From contig JAILAD010000004.1 in NCBI GenBank assembly GCA_024681795.1, positions 1 through 42,057 of the forward strand: 42,057 bases of DNA, read 5' to 3'. Position 1 is the first letter of the stretch. Each line of letters opens with the position of its first letter. This document shows, piece by piece, positions 1 through 7,860 of the stretch. The position numbers were made by a program, and so were the translations under genes. A model generated the notes under the pieces. It was not told where the DNA came from, did no database searches, and saw only the letters and a program-made list of their open reading frames with translations. The DNA is from Lachnospiraceae bacterium. GTDB taxonomy: Bacteria > Bacillota > Clostridia > Lachnospirales > Lachnospiraceae.

Positions 1-472
1 GTATATACAATAATCAGAGAGAATGTCTATGAGTTTTGGAAAATATGGTTCATGAAAATTATTATCTAGCAGCAAATACAAAGAATCAAATTATAAACGA
101 CTAATGAACGAAACCCACTAGCACGTTATATCGCAAGATAATTTTTTAGTGGGCTATCTTTTGGTATTATATCAAACCACAATATATAGATTCTATATTG
201 TAGCATTCAAGATTCGCCCTCATGACACTAAAGATGTCCGAAAGTTATTTTGCACTTCCGGTGTTGTGTGCTCCAAACTACGCTGATGTCCCCTTGCACG
301 TCCGCTACTTAGAGGAAAGCTCCGCATACGGCCGCGTTAGTAGCTATCCTGTGAAAATCACATTTTTATGTAAAATCACTAATCATTCTTTTACTAAGAA
401 TTTTACCGGCACTTCTTTTGTAAGCCAGACTCCATTAACTGAACGAAAAAAACATAACCATCCTTAAACATA
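1..472. other. Gene-poor distal end of a putative integrated element
   Basis: No gene here can be supported. The only reading frame of any length (222-467, plus) lacks a ribosome binding site, resembles no family I know and ends against the tRNA fragment. A hairpin-like inverted repeat is visible (CCCACTA at 114-120, TAGTGGG at 147-153), with a small inner stem closed by GCAA; it could be a terminator or an element-end structure. The right boundary coincides with the 3' half of a tRNA gene, so I infer that this stretch is the tail of an integrative element or prophage lying mostly to the left of the window. Confidence 0.4.
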
Positions 473-516
473 CCTTAGGGAGGCAGAGGTCGCAAGTTCG
501 AATCTTGTCACTCCGA
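473..516 (+). pseudogene. tRNA-Pro 3' fragment, putative attachment site
   Basis: The sequence reads as the 3' half of a tRNA. It has an anticodon-loop TTAGGGA (anticodon AGG, proline, with G37), the 3' anticodon strand GGCAG, and the T arm GCAAG-TTCGAAT-CTTGT. It ends with the acceptor strand CACTCCG and discriminator A. The expected 5' acceptor strand CGGAGTG and the D arm are absent upstream, so the gene is not complete here. Known integrative elements recombine at tRNA 3' ends and leave such a displaced 3' piece at the far junction. The anticodon assignment is from the loop alone. Confidence 0.65.
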
Positions 517-521
517 TAAAA

Positions 522-548
522 AAATGCCTTGAAAACAAGGCATTTTTT
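522..548. terminator. Bidirectional Rho-independent terminator
   Basis: The stem AAATGCCTTG / CAAGGCATTT with an AAAA loop is followed by T's on the plus strand and preceded by A's, so it can act in both directions. On the plus strand it is the original terminator of the tRNA whose 3' half precedes it. On the minus strand it lies about 40 bases past the stop of the PPOX-family gene and probably ends that operon. Confidence 0.8.
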
Positions 549-586
549 GTTGCATATATAACTTTGCGGACAATTTGTGACAAATA

Positions 587-979
587 TCAAAAAGTTATCG
601 TCTCCGGCGCTTCCGTAAAGGAACTGAACGTGGCGGTTGCGTTCTTTAAATAAAATACCTCGGTATTACCGTCATCTTCAGCATACATCGCTCTTAAATC
701 CGGGTACGCATCAAGCATTGACTTCCTTGCTTCCGTTCTGTCATCTTCCACAAGTTCGCCTGCAATACGAAGCCATTTCCCGTCTTTAAATGCACAGATT
801 TCCGCCTTGGGATTTGCATGAAGCTGTTTGGAAACATCCTTCACTTTCCCGGTCTGAATATAGAGTTTCCCTTCAAATACATTCGCCGTACCGAACGGTC
901 TTACTCTCGGCTGATTGCCTTCTTCGGTTGCAAGATAATAAACGCCTGCTTCTTTTAAAAACTGAACTGCTCTTTCCAT
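587..979 (-). CDS. Pyridoxamine 5'-phosphate oxidase-family protein (PPOX, NimA-like)
   Basis: A 130-residue protein of the small split-barrel flavin-binding fold. Near the N-terminus it shows the family pattern of a short helix, then YYLATEEGNQPRVRPFGTA, then a strand FEGKLYIQTG and the block NPKAEICAF. Members bind FMN or related cofactors and reduce or sense small molecules; the substrate cannot be read from sequence. The ATG at 979 is chosen because GGGAGG sits nine bases upstream; the frame is open further to a TTG without a proper site. It follows the CpXC gene by 21 bases, last in a small minus-strand operon that ends at the tRNA terminator. Family is clear, function is not. Confidence 0.8.
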   Translation of the reverse strand: MERAVQFLKEAGVYYLATEEGNQPRVRPFGTANVFEGKLYIQTGKVKDVSKQLHANPKAEICAFKDGKWLRIAGELVEDDRTEARKSMLDAYPDLRAMYAEDDGNTEVFYLKNATATFSSFTEAPETITF

Positions 980-1000
980 ATGTTTCTGCCTCCCCAAAAA

Positions 1001-1708
1001 CTAGCTGATCGTAATCTTTAAATCACTGCCCACCGCACCCGTCAGTAAATCTCCCATGGTGCGGTTATTCATTTGTTTCATTGCCCATTCCTGATCAATG
1101 AACACTTCCCCGCCGCGCAGGGAATCGCTTAATTCCGGAAAAACCTCTTTCATATGGGTATAAACCGCCATATCGAAATTCGTGGAAATTTCCCCTTCTT
1201 TGGTGGAAAAGGCGATATAGAAAACCCCGTCCTTTCCGTAGATGTAAATCCATTCCGCTTCGAGATCCGGATAATCCGCTTCGAATTTTGTCAGATAAAA
1301 AAGCTTTGCCAGTTCCATATACCGGTCATCCAGATTCGCATCAAAAATTGCAATCTTCTCACGAAGCTGTCTTTTTCTTCTGACCACACGGTATAAATAT
1401 TTCCCCTGCAAATCCTCCGCAACGTCATAGATGCCGCGACCCAGAAACATATCCGCAACCTTCTTTGCATCGGCTTCTTTTCGTTTGTAATAAATCATGA
1501 TGCGCTTATCCATATCATGATACAAAAGACCGTAATCAAAAGTTACGCGGGCATTACAATGCGGGCATGTATAATCAAACAGGGAAAGATTTTTAAGTTT
1601 CTCCGTCAGCTCCGGATCCTGTACGGAATTGATGCTGCCGTATACGGTAAATTTTCCCTCGCCCTGACACTTCGGGCAGGTTACGGTTTTTTCAACTGCT
1701 TTTTCCAT
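1001..1708 (-). CDS. CpXC domain-containing protein
   Basis: A 235-residue protein with two Cys-Pro-x-Cys knuckles near the N-terminus (CPKC at about 11-14 and CPHC about 37 residues later). These probably form one zinc ribbon, which defines the CpXC domain (PF14353). The remainder is a mixed alpha/beta region rich in Tyr, Lys and Asp without a motif I recognise. The role of the family is unknown; the ribbon suggests binding to protein or nucleic acid. The start is the ATG at 1708, preceded by AGGAG; a GTG two codons upstream is less likely. It lies between a small membrane protein gene (12-base gap) and the PPOX gene (21-base gap). Confidence 0.75.
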   Translation of the reverse strand: MEKAVEKTVTCPKCQGEGKFTVYGSINSVQDPELTEKLKNLSLFDYTCPHCNARVTFDYGLLYHDMDKRIMIYYKRKEADAKKVADMFLGRGIYDVAEDLQGKYLYRVVRRKRQLREKIAIFDANLDDRYMELAKLFYLTKFEADYPDLEAEWIYIYGKDGVFYIAFSTKEGEISTNFDMAVYTHMKEVFPELSDSLRGGEVFIDQEWAMKQMNNRTMGDLLTGAVGSDLKITIS

Positions 1709-1720
1709 AGGCACTCCTGC

Positions 1721-1954
1721 TTAGTGTTTTTTTCTTTTCTTTGTGATTTTGAAAATCTTTAAAAGCCCGAATAAAGCAATTCCGCCCCACGCAAAAGCAA
1801 GCGAGTATTTGAGCGCCTTACCGGGTAAGGACTTCTTCACACTCTTCGGAGCAACAAGCTGGAAGCAGGTAATGAATGCCAGAATCGGAAGCACCGGCAG
1901 TTTTTTTCTGTGTTTGGACTTACAACAGCCTTTTAAACATTTACACTTTTTCAT
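1721..1954 (-). CDS. Small cysteine- and lysine-rich membrane protein
   Basis: A 77-residue protein, not recognised. The N-terminus carries four cysteines in the first 12 residues among many lysines (MKKCKCLKGCCKSK), which could bind metal. Two hydrophobic stretches follow (about residues 20-35 and 48-66), and a very basic tail ends in KITKKRKKH. It probably sits in the membrane with both charged ends in the cytoplasm. The ATG at 1954 has a good site (AGGGGG, eight bases upstream). It is the first gene of a tight cluster with CpXC and PPOX, 91 bases after aspartate kinase, with no clear terminator between. Confidence 0.6.
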   Translation of the reverse strand: MKKCKCLKGCCKSKHRKKLPVLPILAFITCFQLVAPKSVKKSLPGKALKYSLAFAWGGIALFGLLKIFKITKKRKKH

Positions 1955-2045
1955 TTCAGTTACCCCCTGTCGTTATCTTTTTCCCTTAAGATATTCCTTT
2001 TTACACAATGGATACAAACCTTACTCTTTTATTTTACTCCGTTTT

Positions 2046-3257
2046 TTAAGCCTCATCCAGTCCGAAAATATCATGGATGGCATTTGCAGCCTTGTCCGCA
2101 TCCTTTTCATCAATCAAAACGGTAACGCGGATTTCGGAAGTGGAAATCATCTTGATATTGATATGCTCATTGTAGAGGCACTCGAACATTTTTGCAGCCA
2201 CACCGGGATTGCTCATCATTCCGGCACCTACGATGGATACCTTGCAGACATTTTTCTCAATTTCCACATGCTCGTAATTAAGACGGGACTTGTTGTCCTC
2301 AAGAACCTTGAGCGCATCGTTACCGTAATTATCGTCAACGGTAAAGGAAATATCCTTTGTATTGCTGCGTCCTACGGACTGCAGAATCATATCCACGTTG
2401 ATATTTGCTTTTGCCAGGGAATCAAATACACGGAATGCAGTACCCGGCTTATCCTCAAGTCCCACAAGGGAAATTCTCTCTGCGTTCTTATCTACGGCTA
2501 CGCCGCTAACCAACATTTTCTCCACTTTAACATCCTCCTTAACAACGGTTCCTTCCTCATTGGTAAGGGAAGAACGAACCACTAATTCAACTCCGTATTT
2601 CTTTGCCATTTCAACCGAACGGTTATGTAATACTCCCGCACCGAGCGTTGCCAGATCAAGCATCTCGTCATAGGTGATTTCGGGAAGTTTTCTTGCTTTC
2701 TTTACGATTCTCGGATCTGCGGTATAAACACCGTCAACATCCGTATAAATCTCACATTTGTCGGCATGAAGCGCTGCAGCGAGTGCAACCGCCGTCGTAT
2801 CGGAACCGCCGCGTCCGAGCGTGGTATAATCGTCATACTTGTTGACACCCTGGAAACCGGTGATGACTACGATTTTCTTTCCGTCCAGTTCGTGTCTGAT
2901 ACGCTCGGTATCAATTCTTTTCAGTCTTGCATTTCCGTATGCGGAAGTAGTATGCATCTGCACCTGATACGCATTCAGGGAGATGGAAGGTACTCCGAGT
3001 ACATCCATTGCCATGCACATTAAGGATACCGAAGTCTGTTCTCCGGTGGTCATAAGCATATCCAGTTCTCTTCTGGACGGGTTGGGATTGATGTCCCTTG
3101 CCATGGCAATCAGTTCATCCGTCATTTTTCCCATTGCGGATAAAACGACTACCACTTCATTTCCGTTTTTGTAATCTTCGATGACTCTTCTTGCCACGTT
3201 GTAGATTCTCTCTTTGTTGGCAACGCTGGTCCCTCCGAACTTCTTTACAACTAACAT
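2046..3257 (-). CDS. lysC: Aspartate kinase
   Basis: Phosphorylates L-aspartate, the first step toward lysine, threonine, methionine and diaminopimelate. The 403 residues match the monofunctional aspartokinase length. The signature KFGGTSV lies at residues 5-11, with MTTGEQ near 70 and GRGGSDTTA near 150. Two ACT domains follow from about residue 265 (DKPGTAFRVFDSLAKANIN, then VGAGMMSNPGVAAKMF). These are the usual sites of feedback inhibition by lysine and/or threonine; which effector acts here cannot be told. It lies 47 bases behind homoserine dehydrogenase on the same strand, a logical hom-lysC operon. Confidence 0.95.
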   Translation of the reverse strand: MLVVKKFGGTSVANKERIYNVARRVIEDYKNGNEVVVVLSAMGKMTDELIAMARDINPNPSRRELDMLMTTGEQTSVSLMCMAMDVLGVPSISLNAYQVQMHTTSAYGNARLKRIDTERIRHELDGKKIVVITGFQGVNKYDDYTTLGRGGSDTTAVALAAALHADKCEIYTDVDGVYTADPRIVKKARKLPEITYDEMLDLATLGAGVLHNRSVEMAKKYGVELVVRSSLTNEEGTVVKEDVKVEKMLVSGVAVDKNAERISLVGLEDKPGTAFRVFDSLAKANINVDMILQSVGRSNTKDISFTVDDNYGNDALKVLEDNKSRLNYEHVEIEKNVCKVSIVGAGMMSNPGVAAKMFECLYNEHINIKMISTSEIRVTVLIDEKDADKAANAIHDIFGLDEA

Positions 3258-3304
3258 TTCTTCCTCCTAAAACTCTTTATTTCCCCCGTCATTATATTCA
3301 TAAA

Positions 3305-4510
3305 TTATTTGATACGGATAAATTTCACCGCGTTCTCAAGGCGTACAAATTTCTCCAGAAAATCACCTTCGGTCATTTCACGCGTTACAATTGCAAATTC
3401 TCCGTCGATACCGTCTTTTACAAGCACCTCCGCATCCGCAAAAAGTTCCTTATAACTGCTTGTTTCCGCCGTACCGCCGATTCTTACAAAATAGCTGAAA
3501 ACGAGTTCATTCTTGTCATTTAACGTAACCTTTTCTTCGGACCATTCAATGCCGGATGCTTTTCCGATATTCCGGGCTTCTTCCACAACATCGGATACCA
3601 CCGCACTTGCGGTCGGAAGTTTTCCTGCGCCGCGTCCGTAGAACATCACCTTGTCCACCATGTTTCCGTGTACGAGAATTCCGTTGAATACGTCATTTAC
3701 GGAATAAAGCGGATTCTCCGGATCCAGCATGAAGGGTGCTACCATTGCATATTTCTTCTCACCGTTTTCCTTACACATACCGAGAAGTTTGATGTTCTTT
3801 CCGAGTTCGGTCGCATAGGCGAAATCCTTACTGTCAACGGCAGAAATGCCTTCGGTATAAATATCTTCGTAATTCACGGTTTTCCGGTAATTCAAAGAGG
3901 CAAGAATCGCAATCTTGCGGCAGGCATCGTAACCTTCCACGTCCGCTTCGGGGTTGCGTTCGGCATAGCCCTTCTCCTGCGCTTCTTTTAACACATCCGC
4001 ATAGTCGGAACCTTCCCTGTCCATTTTGGTAAGCATGTAATTGGTGGTTCCGTTTAAAATTCCCGTAATCTCATCGATCTTTTCTGCGGTCAGGCACTCA
4101 AGAAGCGGTCTGATAATCGGAATTCCGCCGCCGACGCTTGCCTCGAAAAGATACATGCAGTTATGCTCTCTGGCAATTTTTAATAGTTCCGGGCCGTGAG
4201 CCGCAACCAGCTCCTTGTTGGAAGTGCAGACACTCTTTCCGGCTTCCAGAAGACTTTTCGTAAACTCATAGGCAGGCTTTAAACCTCCCATGGTTTCGCA
4301 CGCGATCTTTACTTCTTCGTCTTCCAAAATACGGTTAAAATCGTTCGTAATTTTATCTTCGAACGGATCTCCCGGGAAAGTACGGATATCCAGGATGTAT
4401 TTTACCTCGATTTCCTCGCCGACGCGGGAGGCAATCGCAACCTTATTCTTAAAAAGTACTTCCACTACACCGCCGCCGACGGTACCGTATCCCAAAACTG
4501 CTGCTTTCAT
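3305..4510 (-). CDS. hom: Homoserine dehydrogenase
   Basis: Reduces aspartate semialdehyde to homoserine with NAD(P)H, at the branch to threonine and methionine. The 401 residues have an N-terminal Rossmann motif (LGYGTVGGGV, about 6-15) and SNKELVAAHG near 97. The catalytic domain shows EASVGGGIPIIRPL, GILNGTTNYML and GYAERNPEADVEGYDA. A C-terminal ACT-like region from about 325 is the usual threonine-sensing part. It starts 26 bases after the TetR-family gene and is followed by aspartate kinase, so the three are probably transcribed together. Confidence 0.95.
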   Translation of the reverse strand: MKAAVLGYGTVGGGVVEVLFKNKVAIASRVGEEIEVKYILDIRTFPGDPFEDKITNDFNRILEDEEVKIACETMGGLKPAYEFTKSLLEAGKSVCTSNKELVAAHGPELLKIAREHNCMYLFEASVGGGIPIIRPLLECLTAEKIDEITGILNGTTNYMLTKMDREGSDYADVLKEAQEKGYAERNPEADVEGYDACRKIAILASLNYRKTVNYEDIYTEGISAVDSKDFAYATELGKNIKLLGMCKENGEKKYAMVAPFMLDPENPLYSVNDVFNGILVHGNMVDKVMFYGRGAGKLPTASAVVSDVVEEARNIGKASGIEWSEEKVTLNDKNELVFSYFVRIGGTAETSSYKELFADAEVLVKDGIDGEFAIVTREMTEGDFLEKFVRLENAVKFIRIK

Positions 4511-4536
4511 TTAAACTGTTCTCCTTAAAACTGCTT

Positions 4537-5169
4537 TTATAGTATACTTCCTTCCGTACCCGGTTCTCCCGGAACGGACATTTTTCTCATCTGCTCCAAA
4601 AAAGTCCTGACGCGGTTCATATAATGTTCCTCATCAAAGACTTCCTTCGCATATTCTTCCTCAAGAATTCCCTTCATGGTAAAAAACACCGTCATATCGA
4701 AAATATCCCGGTCCACGTAGGGTGCAAAGCACTCCCTGTTTACCTGCTCGTATGCGGCATTGATTTTTTCATGATAAAGACGGATATATTCGCCCACAGC
4801 CTCCAGTGCCTCGGGGCTGTTTTCCTTTCCGAGTTCCGACAGGAAAAGCGGCACATACGGATAGGATTTGCGCACAAGCATTTTTACCTCTTCAATCCCG
4901 TAAGTCGTATCGAAGAAGTCGGTCGAATCCGCGTTGAAGCTGGCGGAAAGTTCCATATTCATATATTTGATGGCATAGTCCACCACAAACGTATAAAGAC
5001 CGATTTTATTGTCAAAATAATGAAACCAGAGTCCCTTGCTGACGCCGGCTTCCTTAACCATCTCATCCGTTGATGCCCTTTGATATCCGTTTATCGCAAA
5101 AACCTTCATCGCACCGTTAATCATGCGATCCTGTTTTTCTTTTTTCAGGTCAAAAAATTTCTCGTTCAT
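4537..5169 (-). CDS. TetR/AcrR-family transcriptional regulator
   Basis: A 210-residue one-component regulator. The N-terminal helix-turn-helix spans about residues 14-60: RMINGAMKVFAINGYQRAST, then EMVKEAGVSKGLWFHYFDNK, the typical TetR recognition region ending in the Y/F-x-F-x-N-K signature. The rest is an all-helical ligand-binding and dimerisation domain with no clue to the ligand. The ATG at 5169 is preferred because AGAAGGG lies seven bases upstream; an in-frame ATG at 5187 has a badly spaced site. A palindrome at 5188-5202 lies between promoter and gene, which suggests autoregulation. It heads the hom-lysC operon, an unusual partner for amino-acid genes. Confidence 0.85.
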   Translation of the reverse strand: MNEKFFDLKKEKQDRMINGAMKVFAINGYQRASTDEMVKEAGVSKGLWFHYFDNKIGLYTFVVDYAIKYMNMELSASFNADSTDFFDTTYGIEEVKMLVRKSYPYVPLFLSELGKENSPEALEAVGEYIRLYHEKINAAYEQVNRECFAPYVDRDIFDMTVFFTMKGILEEEYAKEVFDEEHYMNRVRTFLEQMRKMSVPGEPGTEGSIL

Positions 5170-5187
5170 CTGTCTGCCCTTCTGCAT

Positions 5188-5238
5188 TGACCTTTTCGGT
5201 CACACAAGATAATAGCACAAATTCCCGCCGTTGTGCAA
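5188..5238 (-). promoter_or_regulatory. Promoter and TetR-type palindrome upstream of the TetR-hom-lysC operon
   Basis: On the minus strand a -35 TTGCAC (5233-5238) and a -10 TATTAT (5209-5214) are separated by 18 bases. Immediately downstream, over the expected transcription start, lies a perfect inverted repeat TGACC-TTTTC-GGTCA (5188-5202). Its position is right for a repressor site, and the adjacent TetR-family protein is the obvious candidate. Both are pattern matches without experimental support. Confidence 0.5.
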
Positions 5239-5392
5239 TTCCTTTCCCTTAAGTTTTATATTTTTTTACGAAAATGTATTTTCCTGTTTTTTTCCCTTCC
5301 ATTTATGCCCGAAAAGGAGTAAAATATCAAGTGTATGGTTTTACGTATATGCCGTATAACCTTTCAGAAATCTATTATTTTGGAGGCCCGAT

Positions 5393-5863
5393 ATGAAAAG
5401 TATGACGAAATTAATCCTGGCAGGTCTCGGTACCGCCGCAGTCTGTGCAGGTGTTTACTACGTGGTAAAGAACAAAGACAAATTCTTAAAGAGCGAAGAA
5501 GTCATCAATCCAGACGGAACCGCAGAAACGAGAACTTATGTGGTTCTTGACGTTGACGGCGCAAAGAAGAAAGCTACCGATACCATCCAGAAGGGCAAGG
5601 AAAAAGCTCAGGATACATGGAAAAAGGTTGAAACCGGCGCTAAGGATACCTGGGGAAAGGTAACCGGCAAAGGCAAAGAAGAAATGGAAGTAGACGTTGA
5701 CAATATCGTTGATTCCGACGAAATTCTGGAAGCTGCCGATGATGCAAGTGAAGCCGTTGCGGATGCAGTGGACGAAGCACTTGAAAAAGCAAAAGAAGCT
5801 ACGGCAAAAGCATCGGAAACCATTAAGGATGTCGTTGAAGATGCTGCTCCCGCAGAGGCATAA
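5393..5863 (+). CDS. Small membrane-anchored helical protein
   Basis: A 156-residue protein, not recognised. The N-terminus (about residues 5-25, KLILAGLGTAAVCAGVYYVV) is one membrane anchor or uncleaved signal. About 40 polar residues follow, then a long charged helix of repeated Lys/Asp/Ala (KGKEKAQDTWKKVETGAKDTWGKVTGKGKEE). An acidic Ala-rich helix ends the protein (SEAVADAVDEALEKAKEATAKASE). The architecture recalls YtxH-like and late-embryogenesis-abundant-like proteins of Firmicutes, but homology is not shown. GGAGG lies six bases before the ATG. It is a single-gene unit ending at a strong terminator. Confidence 0.7.
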   Translation: MKSMTKLILAGLGTAAVCAGVYYVVKNKDKFLKSEEVINPDGTAETRTYVVLDVDGAKKKATDTIQKGKEKAQDTWKKVETGAKDTWGKVTGKGKEEMEVDVDNIVDSDEILEAADDASEAVADAVDEALEKAKEATAKASETIKDVVEDAAPAEA

Positions 5864-5897
5864 GAAGTTTCGCTTAATCAGGATAAGATTATAACAG

Positions 5898-5929
5898 ATC
5901 CCACTACTCTTTCGTGTAGTGGGATTTTT
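5898..5929 (+). terminator. Rho-independent terminator
   Basis: A stem ATCCCACTAC / GTAGTGGGAT (5898-5907 and 5915-5924) with a short loop is followed by a T run. It ends the transcript of the small membrane-anchored protein and insulates glnS. Confidence 0.85.
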
Positions 5930-5967
5930 CCTGCTCTGACAATTTCAACCGGCGGGATTCGTTCTCC

Positions 5968-5996
5968 TTTTCAATCGCGAAACGGTATGCTATAAT
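5968..5996 (+). promoter_or_regulatory. glnS promoter
   Basis: A consensus -10 TATAAT at 5991-5996 is preceded by TGC, an extended -10. A weak -35 TTTTCA lies at 5968-5973, 17 bases upstream. The leader to the glnS ATG is only about 40 bases, too short for a T-box, so no tRNA-sensing control is seen. Confidence 0.6.
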
Positions 5997-6042
5997 ATGT
6001 TGTTGATTTCAAAAATCATAAAGAAGTACGAGGATTATAAAT

Positions 6043-7752
6043 ATGGATGAAAAGAATTTAACCAATGCTCCCGGGGACGGAGAAGAAAAGAAGGAAGTCG
6101 TGTCCAGAAACTTCATTGAGGTGGAAATTGACAAAGACCTCGCGGAAGGTGTTTACGATACCGTACATACCCGCTTTCCGCCGGAGCCGAACGGATACCT
6201 TCATATCGGTCACGCAAAGAGTATTCTTTTGAATTACGGCCTTGCACAGAAATACGGCGGCAAATTCAACATGCGCTTTGACGATACCAACCCCACCAAA
6301 GAAAAAGTGGAATTCGTCAATTCCCAGCTCGAAGACATCAGGTGGCTCGGGGCAGACTGGGAGGACAGACTCTTCTTTGCTTCCGACTATTTTCCTCAGA
6401 TGTATGAAGCTGCGGTAAAACTGATAAAAAAAGGAAAAGCGTATGTATCGGATCTGACTGCCGATGAAATCAGGGAATACCGCGGAACCTTAACGGAACC
6501 CGGAAAAGAAGATCCTTATGCAGGCCGCAGCATTGAAGAAAACCTTGCGTTATTCGAAGAAATGAAATCCGGTTCCGTGGAAGACGGCGCAAGAGTACTT
6601 CGCGCCCGCATTGACATGGCATCCCCGAATATGAACATGCGCGATCCGGTCATCTACCGTGTGGCACATATGACACACCACAGAACCGGAGATACCTGGT
6701 GCATTTATCCGATGTATGATTTTGCACATCCCATTGAAGATGCAATCGAAGGCATCACGCATTCCATCTGTACGCTGGAATTTGAGGATCACCGCCCTCT
6801 CTACGACTGGGTTGTAAGAGAACTCGAGTATCCTCATCCGCCCAGACAGATTGAGTTTGCAAAGCTTTATTTAAACAATGTCGTAACCGGAAAACGTTAT
6901 ATTAAAAAACTCGTGGAAGACGGAATCGCAGACGGCTGGGACGATCCGAGACTTGTTTCCGTATCCGCTCTTCGCCGCCGCGGTTATACCCCGGAGGCCA
7001 TTAAGATGTTCGTAGAACTCTGCGGTGTTTCGAAAGCACAGTCCGTAGCCGATATGGGAATGCTTGAATACTGCATCCGTGAAGACTTAAAATTAAAGCG
7101 TCCCCGTATGATGGCAGTTCTGGATCCGGTCAAACTCGTAATTGACAACTATCCGGAAGGACAGACCGAAATGCTCACTGCTGCCAACAACCTTGAAAAT
7201 GAGGCACTCGGCGAACGTGAAATCCCGTTCGGGCGTGAGTTATATATCGAGCGTGAGGATTTCATGGAAGAACCGGTTAAAAAATACTTCCGTCTCTTCC
7301 CCGGCAATGAAGTCCGTTTAATGAATGCCTATTTCGTAACCTGTACCGGTTGTGAAAAGGACGAAAACGGTAACGTCACGGTTGTTCACTGCACTTACGA
7401 TCCCGAAACCAAATCCGGCTCCGGTTTCAATGCAAGAAAAGTAAAAGGCACCATTCACTGGGTTTACGCTCCCACCGCAAAACAGGTGGAAGTAAGACTT
7501 TTTGAGAATATCATTGACGAAGAAAAGGGAGTTTATGATAAGGAAACCGGTGAAATCAATTTAAATCCGAATTCCAGGAAAGTGATTCAGGCTTTCGTGG
7601 AGCCGGCGCTTGCAGAAGCAAAAGCATATGAAAGTTTTCAGTTTGTACGGAACGGTTTCTTCTGTGCAGACTACAAGGATTCGAAAGAAGGCGCTCCGGT
7701 ATTTAACAGAATCGTAAGTCTGAAGAGTTCCTTCGTATTGCCGAAGAATTAA
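6043..7752 (+). CDS. glnS: Glutaminyl-tRNA synthetase
   Basis: Charges tRNA-Gln with glutamine in the cytoplasm. The 569 residues match bacterial GlnRS. The class I motif [14 protein letters not shown] lies at about 46-59. [30 protein letters not shown] and [23 protein letters not shown] are typical GlnRS blocks, and the C-terminal anticodon-binding barrels begin near residue 350. The segment aligned with the KMSKS loop reads [11 protein letters not shown] (about 279-289) where Escherichia coli has VMSKR; I believe related Clostridia share this variant. The start has CGAGG nine bases upstream. It is monocistronic, between its own promoter and a bidirectional terminator. Confidence 0.95.
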   Translation: MDEKNLTNAPGDGEEKKEVVSRNFIEVEIDKDLAEGVYDTVHTRFPPEPNGYLHIGHAKSILLNYGLAQKYGGKFNMRFDDTNPTKEKVEFVNSQLEDIRWLGADWEDRLFFASDYFPQMYEAAVKLIKKGKAYVSDLTADEIREYRGTLTEPGKEDPYAGRSIEENLALFEEMKSGSVEDGARVLRARIDMASPNMNMRDPVIYRVAHMTHHRTGDTWCIYPMYDFAHPIEDAIEGITHSICTLEFEDHRPLYDWVVRELEYPHPPRQIEFAKLYLNNVVTGKRYIKKLVEDGIADGWDDPRLVSVSALRRRGYTPEAIKMFVELCGVSKAQSVADMGMLEYCIREDLKLKRPRMMAVLDPVKLVIDNYPEGQTEMLTAANNLENEALGEREIPFGRELYIEREDFMEEPVKKYFRLFPGNEVRLMNAYFVTCTGCEKDENGNVTVVHCTYDPETKSGSGFNARKVKGTIHWVYAPTAKQVEVRLFENIIDEEKGVYDKETGEINLNPNSRKVIQAFVEPALAEAKAYESFQFVRNGFFCADYKDSKEGAPVFNRIVSLKSSFVLPKN

Positions 7753-7810
7753 ATTGCCGAAGAATTAAAAAGACCGTTTTTCCCGGTTTCAATACAGCAA
7801 AAAAGACAGT

Positions 7811-7843
7811 AAAAAAGAGGTCAGCCACGCTGACCTCTTTTTA
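7811..7843. terminator. Bidirectional terminator between convergent genes
   Basis: The stem AAGAGGTCAGC / GCTGACCTCTT is flanked by A's on the left and T's on the right, so it works on both strands. It ends glnS from the left and the protease gene (stop at 7861) from the right. Confidence 0.85.
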
Positions 7844-7860
7844 TTCTCCGGTTTTTAGGT

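Noticed and set aside
222..467. 81-codon plus-strand open frame near the left end
   Set aside because: No ribosome binding site, no recognisable family, and it ends at the tRNA fragment; the region is better explained as noncoding or decayed element end.
1743..2585. 280-codon plus-strand open frame across the 3' part of aspartate kinase
   Set aside because: Antisense shadow of lysC and the small membrane protein gene, with no family pattern.
5188..5392. Search for a lysine or threonine riboswitch or leader near hom-lysC
   Set aside because: The leader before the TetR gene is short and shows only a promoter and palindrome; no aptamer-like structure was seen, and hom starts 26 bases after TetR.
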